Assembly: GCF_016862975.1 (NCBI RefSeq)
Contig: NZ_BONZ01000036.1
Span: 1-64,000, forward strand
DNA length: 64,000 bases
Reading direction: 5' to 3'
Source: Rugosimonospora africana
GTDB taxonomy: Bacteria > Actinomycetota > Actinomycetes > Mycobacteriales > Micromonosporaceae
Shown here in pieces: positions 59,266 to 64,000 of this stretch. Position 1 is the first letter of the stretch. Every line of letters starts with the position of its first letter. The notes under the pieces were generated by a model. It made no database searches. It saw only the letters and a list, made by a program, of their open reading frames with translations, and had not been told where the DNA came from. The translations under genes were made by a program, and so were the position numbers.

Positions 59266-60396
59266 ATGGCCGTTATCGACGAGTCCGGCTCGGAGCGTCT
59301 GACGCCGGGCGGCGACCCGGACCAGTCGACGGTGCTGGTCACCGGCGGAACCGGGTACATCGCGGGATGGTGCGTCGCGGAGCTGCTCGGGCGCGGGTAC
59401 CGGGTCCGCACGACCGTGCGTGCACCCGGCAGGCAGGCGGCCGTCACGGCCGCGGTGTCGGCCGTCACCGACCCCGGCAACCGCCTGGAGTACGCGGTGG
59501 CCGACCTGACCGCCGACAGCGGTTGGGACGCCGCGATGGCCGGGGTCGACTACGTCCTTCACGTCGCCTCGCCGCTGGGCGGCGACGGGACGAGTTCCGC
59601 GGCAGACCTGGTCGTCCCGGCCCGCGATGGAACCCTGCGGGTGCTCCGCGCCGCGGCGGCGGCCGGCGTCCGGCGCGTGGTCATGACGTCCGCCGCGAAC
59701 GCGGCGAGTCCGTCGTCGTACGCCAGCGAGGGCGTCACCGACGAGACACTGTGGACCGATCCGGACGACCCGACGCTGATCCCGTACCGGCGCGCGAAGA
59801 CGGTCGCCGAGAAGGCCGCGTGGGATTTCCTGGCCGACTACGACAAGGCCGGCCGCGATAGGGCCGGCCGCGACGGGTCGATGTCGTTGACGACCATCCT
59901 GCCCGGCGCCGTGTTCGGGCCCATCCTGACGCCCGACAACCTCGGCACCACCGGCATCATCGCCCGAATGCTCAAGGGTGGCATGCCGGGGGCGCCGCGG
60001 ATCGGGCTCGAAGTCGTCGACGTGCGGGACATCGCCGACATCCACATCCGCGCGATGACCGCACCCGAAGCGGCGGGACAGCGGTTCCTGGCCACCGGCG
60101 AGTTCATCTGGATGCGGGACATGGCCCGTGCCCTGCGTGCCGGCCTGGGGCCGGCCGCCGCGCGGGTGCGGACCCGGCAACTGCCCGATGTCGCAGTCCG
60201 GTTCTCGGCGCGGTTCCTCGACCCGTCGCTGCGCGCCATCACGCCGTCGCTCGGCCGGCGCAACCGGCACACCACGGCAAAGGCCGAGCGCCTGCTCGGC
60301 TGGCGGCCGCGTCCCGCGGCGCAGACGGTCGTGGAATGCGGCGCGAGCCTGGTCGAGCGGCGGGTGGTCCGAGAGTCTGTTGGCAAACCCAGCTGA
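59266..60396 (+). CDS. NAD-dependent epimerase/dehydratase (dihydroflavonol-reductase-like SDR)
   Basis: A 376-residue extended SDR. The dinucleotide motif TVLVTGGTGYIAGWCVAELL begins at residue 22; YVLHVASPLG and the active-site YRRAKTVAEKAAW (YxxxK) follow, with a downstream VFGPILTPDN. This resembles dihydroflavonol/cinnamoyl-CoA-type reductases acting on aldehydes or ketones. The start at ATG 59266 follows AAGGGTGG. Residues 5-21 (DESGSERLTPGGDPDQS) are encoded by a copy of the 50-bp palindromic element; typical family members begin near residue 20. Two palindromic operators precede it and a TetR gene follows. Confidence 0.9.
   Translation: MAVIDESGSERLTPGGDPDQSTVLVTGGTGYIAGWCVAELLGRGYRVRTTVRAPGRQAAVTAAVSAVTDPGNRLEYAVADLTADSGWDAAMAGVDYVLHVASPLGGDGTSSAADLVVPARDGTLRVLRAAAAAGVRRVVMTSAANAASPSSYASEGVTDETLWTDPDDPTLIPYRRAKTVAEKAAWDFLADYDKAGRDRAGRDGSMSLTTILPGAVFGPILTPDNLGTTGIIARMLKGGMPGAPRIGLEVVDVRDIADIHIRAMTAPEAAGQRFLATGEFIWMRDMARALRAGLGPAAARVRTRQLPDVAVRFSARFLDPSLRAITPSLGRRNRHTTAKAERLLGWRPRPAAQTVVECGASLVERRVVRESVGKPS
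59278..59327. repeat. Palindromic element copy D, inside the reductase coding sequence
   Basis: The 50 bp match the element of 20416, 30762 and 39122 in length and in segments such as GGCTCGG, GCGTCTGAC and GCGACCCGGACCAGTC. The arms are imperfect (GACGAGTCCGG against CCGGACCAGTC). It is read in frame as residues 5-21 of the reductase. Confidence 0.75.
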
Positions 60397-60473
60397 TCGG
60401 CTGCGCTGCGCCGAGGCGGCGACCGGCGGCGTTGTCGGTTCGCCCGGATACAACACCGGTATCTGGGCGAACC
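60397..60473 (+). repeat. 3'-end hairpin element, copy 2
   Basis: GGTTCGCCCGGATAC (60437-60451) and GTATCTGGGCGAACC (60459-60473) form a 15-bp stem with one G-T pair around loop AACACCG. Inner stem and loop equal copy 1 at 56097-56131 (opposite strand) and the preceding ~38 bases are also similar, while the outer arms differ but stay complementary. It follows the reductase stop codon directly. Confidence 0.75.
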
Positions 60474-60549
60474 TCCGCCTTGCCGGACGCAGCCTGGTTC
60501 ACGGCCCGCTCGGCCAGAGGTTTGCCAATAGGCTCTGAGATCGCGGTGC

Positions 60550-60618
60550 GATAATCCGGTGATGGCCGAGCACGTCGACCACAAGGTGGTCCGCGGGGAC
60601 GTCGACCACAAGGTGGTC
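60550..60618 (+). promoter_or_regulatory. Leaderless-type promoter and repeated palindrome at the start of the TetR gene
   Basis: GATAAT (60550-60555) is seven bases before ATG 60562, so transcription may start at the ATG. Within the first 20 codons the palindrome GACCACAAGGTGGTC occurs twice (60577-60591 and 60604-60618, 27 bp apart). These could be operators for autorepression lying inside the coding sequence. Confidence 0.55.
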
Positions 60619-61248
60619 CGCAGAGACTCCGCCCGCAACCGTGCCCGGCTGGTCGCCGCGGCCCGCGAGGTGTTCGCCGACCGGGGGTTCGACGCCACAC
60701 TCGACGACATCGCCCGCCACGCCGGGGTGGGCACCGGTACCGCGTACCGGCACTTCCCCAACAAGCAGGCGATCGCGGCCGAGGTGCTTGCCGAGGCGAC
60801 CGAGCAGATCGTCGCCGACGCGCGGGACGCGCTGCGGATCGATGATCCGTGGACCGCCCTGGAGACGTTCTTCGAGGCCACCGCGGCCCGGCAGGCGGCC
60901 GACCGTGGGCTGTATGAGACGCTGGCCGGGCAGGGCAACGCCGAACGGCAGGCCCGCATCTGGCCGGAGATCATCACAGCCGTCACGAAGCTGTTCACCC
61001 GCGCCAAGCGGGCCGGTGTCCTGCGCCGGGATGCCGCGCCGCAGGACATCGCGGCGATCTTCACCATGCTGGGTTCGGCCTACGACATGAGCCGGGTGGC
61101 CTCGCCCGACCTCTGGCGCCGGTACCTCGCGCTCATGCTCGACGGCCTGCGCGCCACCGACCGGCCGCCGCTTCCGGCGAAGCCCGCCCCGCTTGACGTC
61201 CTGAACGAGACGATGGCCGCCGGGAAACGGCACCGCCCCCGAGGTTGA
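60562..61248 (+). CDS. TetR-family regulator with duplicated N-terminal peptide
   Basis: A 228-residue TetR protein. Before the helix-turn-helix (RNRARLVAAAREVFADRGFD, then DDIARHAGVGTGTAYRHFPNK, about 26-68) it has a repeated VDHKVVR peptide, encoded by a 27-bp duplication carrying a 15-bp palindrome. The C-terminal domain is of the TetR_C_33/SbtR-like type. It follows the reductase gene, whose promoter holds two palindromic operators, and probably regulates it. ATG 60562 is favoured over GTG 60559. Confidence 0.9.
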   Translation: MAEHVDHKVVRGDVDHKVVRRDSARNRARLVAAAREVFADRGFDATLDDIARHAGVGTGTAYRHFPNKQAIAAEVLAEATEQIVADARDALRIDDPWTALETFFEATAARQAADRGLYETLAGQGNAERQARIWPEIITAVTKLFTRAKRAGVLRRDAAPQDIAAIFTMLGSAYDMSRVASPDLWRRYLALMLDGLRATDRPPLPAKPAPLDVLNETMAAGKRHRPRG

Positions 61249-61409
61249 CCCGGCGGATCCCGGTCCACCGATCGGTGGACCCGCTCAGCCTTCCGGTGTA
61301 GCCGAGAGCTCCGCCCGCCGCGTAGCTGGCCGGTCGATGCGTATCCCGTCCCCGGTTGCGATCGTCGAGGTACCCCGGCCACCAGGGCCGGAGCCGGAAG
61401 GACGAGCGC

Positions 61410-62324
61410 ATGTCACCAGTGATCGAGATAGAGCACCTGCACAAGAGGTACGGGGACACCGTGGCGGTCGACGACGTGTCGCTGACCGTCGAGGAGGGCG
61501 AGATCTTCGGGATCCTCGGCCCGAACGGGGCGGGGAAGACCACGACCGTGGAGTGCGTCGCCGGGCTGCGGACACCGGACCGGGGCGCCATCCGGGTACT
61601 CGGGCTCGATCCGAGCCGGGACCGGGCGGAGCTGACTCAGCGGCTGGGCATCCAGCTCCAGGACGGCCAGCTGCCCGGCCGGCTGCGGGTCGCCGAGGCG
61701 CTGGAACTCTACAGCTCCTTCTACCGCGACCCGGCGGACTGGCGTTCGCTGATGGACATGCTCGGCCTGTCCGCCAAGAGCCGTACCCGGTTCGACAAGC
61801 TGTCCGGCGGCCAGAAGCAACGGCTGTCCATCGCGCTCGCGCTGGTCGGCAGCCCGCGGGTGGCGGTGCTCGACGAGCTGACCACCGGCCTGGACCCGCA
61901 GGCCCGGCGCGACACCTGGGATCTCATCCGCGACGTGCGCTCGCACGGGGTCACCATCGTGCTCGTGACGCACTTCATGGAGGAGGCGGAGCGGTTGTGT
62001 GACCGGCTCGCGCTGATCGACTCCGGCCGCGTCGTCGTGGTGGACACCCCGGCCGGGCTGACCGAGCGCGTCGAGGTCGAGCAGCGGATCCAGTTCCGGC
62101 CGTCGGTGCCGCTGGACGACCGGCTGCTGACCGACCTGCCCGACGTCACCGGCGTCACCCGGCAGGGAGACGTCGTGGTGGTCACCGGTACCGCCAACGC
62201 GCTGAACGCCGTCACCTCGGTACTCGCGCGCAACCAGATCGTGGCGAAGCAGCTGCGCGTCGAACAGGCCAGCCTGGAGGACGCGTTCGTCGCGCTCACC
62301 GGTCGGCACACGGGCCAGAACTGA
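61410..62324 (+). CDS. ABC transporter ATP-binding protein (DrrA/CcmA-like)
   Basis: A 304-residue ATPase of an ABC-2 type exporter. Walker A GILGPNGAGKTTTVE, Q-loop LGIQLQDGQLPGRLRV, signature KLSGGQKQRLSIAL, Walker B RVAVLDELTTGLDPQ and the H-loop VTHFMEEAE are complete. The C-terminal ~80 residues are a DrrA-like regulatory extension. Start at ATG 61410 after GGAAGGA. The permease follows 20 bp later, and a histidine kinase gene follows that, so the exporter may be controlled by a two-component system. Confidence 0.95.
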   Translation: MSPVIEIEHLHKRYGDTVAVDDVSLTVEEGEIFGILGPNGAGKTTTVECVAGLRTPDRGAIRVLGLDPSRDRAELTQRLGIQLQDGQLPGRLRVAEALELYSSFYRDPADWRSLMDMLGLSAKSRTRFDKLSGGQKQRLSIALALVGSPRVAVLDELTTGLDPQARRDTWDLIRDVRSHGVTIVLVTHFMEEAERLCDRLALIDSGRVVVVDTPAGLTERVEVEQRIQFRPSVPLDDRLLTDLPDVTGVTRQGDVVVVTGTANALNAVTSVLARNQIVAKQLRVEQASLEDAFVALTGRHTGQN

Positions 62325-62344
62325 TCAGGAACAGGAGAACGAGA

Positions 62345-63124
62345 ATGTCCGTCACCACCGCGGTGCCGCCGTCCGCCGTCCGCCGTCCCGCGTTTCGCCG
62401 GCTGGCCACCACCGAGTTCAAGCTCTACCTGCGCGAGCGGGTCGGGCCGGTCTGGGGCCTGGGGTTCCCCCTGCTCCTTCTGATCATCTTCGGCAGCATC
62501 CCGTCGTTCAACCGGCCGAATTCGGACTTCGGCGGCCTGACCGAGCTGGACGTCTACGTACCCATCCTGATCGCGTTCGTGATCGCGATGCCTCAGCTCG
62601 TCGCGCTGCCGATGGCACTGGCCAGCTACCGGGAGCGGGGCGTCCTGCGCCGCCTGCGGACCACACCGGTGGGCCCGGCCCGGGTACTGGCCGCTCAGCT
62701 CGTGGTCAATCTCGTCAACCTGGTGGTCACCATCGCCGTGCTCCTGACGGTCGCCCGGTTCGCGTACGGTGTGCGCCTGCCGCGACAGTTCGCCGGGTTC
62801 GTCCTCGCCGCCCTGTTCGGCGCCGCCGCCCTGCTGGCCATCGGGCTGTTCGTCGCCGCGGTCGCCCCCAGCGCCCGGGCCGCCCAGGCGATCGGCACGA
62901 TCCTGTTCTTCCCGATGATGTTCTTCGCCGGGCTGTGGCTGCCGATCGACCAGATGCCCCCGGTGCTGCGCCACATCAGCCACGCCGCTCCGCTCGGCGC
63001 GGCCGTGCAGGCGCTGCAGGACTCGGCCCAGGGGCACTGGCCGCACCCGCTCCAGCTGGTGACCATGGCGGCGTACGCGGTGGTGTTCGGTCTGGCCGCG
63101 ACCCGGCTGTTCCGCTGGGAGTAG
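62345..63124 (+). CDS. ABC-2 type transporter permease
   Basis: A 259-residue membrane subunit with six helices, ABC2_membrane family. TTEFKLYLRERVGPVWGLGF at the N-terminus, YRERGVLRRLRTTPVGPARV in the first cytoplasmic loop (ATPase contact) and MFFAGLWLPIDQMPPVLRHI near the C-terminus are landmarks. It starts 20 bp after the ATPase. Together they form a half-type exporter for a drug, lipid or peptide. Confidence 0.92.
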   Translation: MSVTTAVPPSAVRRPAFRRLATTEFKLYLRERVGPVWGLGFPLLLLIIFGSIPSFNRPNSDFGGLTELDVYVPILIAFVIAMPQLVALPMALASYRERGVLRRLRTTPVGPARVLAAQLVVNLVNLVVTIAVLLTVARFAYGVRLPRQFAGFVLAALFGAAALLAIGLFVAAVAPSARAAQAIGTILFFPMMFFAGLWLPIDQMPPVLRHISHAAPLGAAVQALQDSAQGHWPHPLQLVTMAAYAVVFGLAATRLFRWE

Positions 63125-63147
63125 CTTTGCGCGCGGAGGATTGACGA

Positions 63148-64000
63148 ATGAACCAGCCGAGTGCCTGGCATGACGTGTTGGTGCGACGGATGCGCCCGGT
63201 GGTGACCGTCGTACCGTACGTCCTGCTCGGAGTTCTCGTCGCGTTCACGGTCGCGATCAAGTGGTCGGTGCCGGGTTCCCTGCTCATCGACCTCGCCCTG
63301 TGCGGGCTGGCCGCGGCATGGATGCTCTGGATGGTCACGCTGCATCCGGCCTGGCGGGACCGGCCGCGGCTCATGGCCGTGTTCCTGGCCGGCCTGGTGC
63401 CGATCATGATGGTGTTGGTGATCCGCGACTCCTGGTTCGGGTTCCTCACGCCGGCCGGGTACGTCTACGCGTTCTCCCTGCTGGCCTGGCCCTGGGAGCT
63501 TGTCGGGGTCGCCGGGGTGGCGGCGGTCGCGGCCACCGCACAGATGTCCGGCGTACCCAAGGACACCGTTTTCGGCGTGGCCGTCTATGCCGCGGTGCTG
63601 CTCGTGAACGTGATCCCGATGTGTTGGCTGTGCTGGATCGGCCGGCGCAGCGACGAGCACGCCGGCCGCCGGGAGCAGGCGCTGAACGAGGTCAGCGAGG
63701 CCAATCGCAAGCTGGAGGCGGCGCTGGCCGAAAACGCCGGCCTCCACCAGCAACTGCTCACCCAGGCGCGGGAAGCCGGCGTCTTCGACGAGAGGCAGCG
63801 GATGGCACGGGAGATCCACGACACCCTCGCCCAGGGGCTCACCGGCATCATCACCCAGCTCCAGGCGGTGGAGCAGGCGGCAGCCGACCCGGCCGGTTGG
63901 CGGCGGCACCTCGATGCCGCGACCCGGCTGGCCCGGGAGAGCCTGACCGAGGCGCGCCGGTCGGTGCACGAGCTGCGCCCCGAGCCGCTGGAGACGGCAC
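63148..64000 (+). CDS. Sensor histidine kinase, NarL-partner type (3' end cut by window)
   Basis: The visible 284 residues start at ATG 63148, seven bases after GGAGGA. Five or six membrane helices occupy about residues 18-165. A coiled linker (LNEVSEANRKLEAALAENAG) leads to the HisKA_3 dimerisation motif ARVF-like ERQRMAREIHDTLAQGLTGI with phosphoacceptor His224. The ATP-binding domain is cut off by the end of the window. It lies 23 bp downstream of the permease, so it probably senses envelope stress or substrate for the exporter; its response regulator should follow. Confidence 0.9.
   Translation, partial: MNQPSAWHDVLVRRMRPVVTVVPYVLLGVLVAFTVAIKWSVPGSLLIDLALCGLAAAWMLWMVTLHPAWRDRPRLMAVFLAGLVPIMMVLVIRDSWFGFLTPAGYVYAFSLLAWPWELVGVAGVAAVAATAQMSGVPKDTVFGVAVYAAVLLVNVIPMCWLCWIGRRSDEHAGRREQALNEVSEANRKLEAALAENAGLHQQLLTQAREAGVFDERQRMAREIHDTLAQGLTGIITQLQAVEQAAADPAGWRRHLDAATRLARESLTEARRSVHELRPEPLETA

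Overview
The window is GC-rich actinobacterial DNA. The GC-heavy third codon positions, the GTG/TTG starts, the many TetR, MarR, GntR and MerR regulators, the secreted multidomain glycoside hydrolases with ricin-type or CBM2 modules, and the sugar ABC operon without its own ATPase all fit a Micromonosporaceae-like filamentous soil organism. The genus cannot be fixed from the sequence alone. The first 28 bases are a pure G run, probably a contig-end artefact. I see no rRNA, tRNA, CRISPR array, transposase or phage gene.

Layout. 0-4.8 kb: a proline-rich repeat protein, a Tat-exported GH48 cellulase with a cellulose-repressor-type operator, and an EEP-family hydrolase. 5.1-13.7 kb: a sugar-acquisition locus with a NagB-like isomerase/deaminase, a GH4 glycosidase, a BadF/NAGK-like kinase, a GntR/HutC regulator, an ABC binding protein with two permeases, and an aldo/keto reductase. 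Clusters of ACTGGT boxes lie in front of both transcription units. 13.7-16 kb: a MerR/MFS efflux pair with matching MerR-type promoters. 16-26.8 kb: mixed metabolism (nitronate monooxygenase-like, YbdK-type ligase, luciferase-like oxidoreductase, secreted GH20 hexosaminidase, epoxide hydrolase) and a TetR/MFS pair. 26.8-38.3 kb: NUDIX protein, a secreted homologue of animal galactocerebrosidase (GH59) with a lectin domain, TetR plus aromatic FAD monooxygenase, an RsbW-type kinase, a tandem DUF1540 protein, LtrA, and a secreted GH54 arabinofuranosidase. 38.4-47.2 kb: TetR/MFS/NAD(P)-binding locus with two clear operators, RecQ, MarR, and an XRE-cupin regulator divergent from a thioredoxin-reductase/methyltransferase fusion. 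47.3-56.8 kb: small enzymes, an SCP2-like protein coupled to a glycogen-debranching-like enzyme, a STAS protein, a BrkB/YihY membrane protein and a secreted carboxylesterase. 56.9-59.1 kb: an S26 signal-peptidase-like protein and a MauD/TlpA-like thioredoxin divergent from a 61-residue, nine-cysteine peptide. 59.2-64 kb: an NAD-dependent reductase, a TetR regulator, an ABC-2 exporter pair and the start of a histidine kinase cut by the window end.

Three things stand out beyond ordinary gene content. First, the S26/MauD-like/Cys-rich-peptide locus looks like a small system for exporting and folding a disulfide-rich peptide. Second, a dispersed 50-bp imperfect palindrome occurs as single copies, as a pair, as a four-unit 53-bp tandem array in a TetR/MFS intergenic region, and once in frame inside the N-terminus of a reductase gene. 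Third, a 3'-end hairpin element occurs twice with an identical inner stem-loop but different, still complementary, outer arms. Many intergenic spacers also carry short tandem duplications of 13-24 bp.
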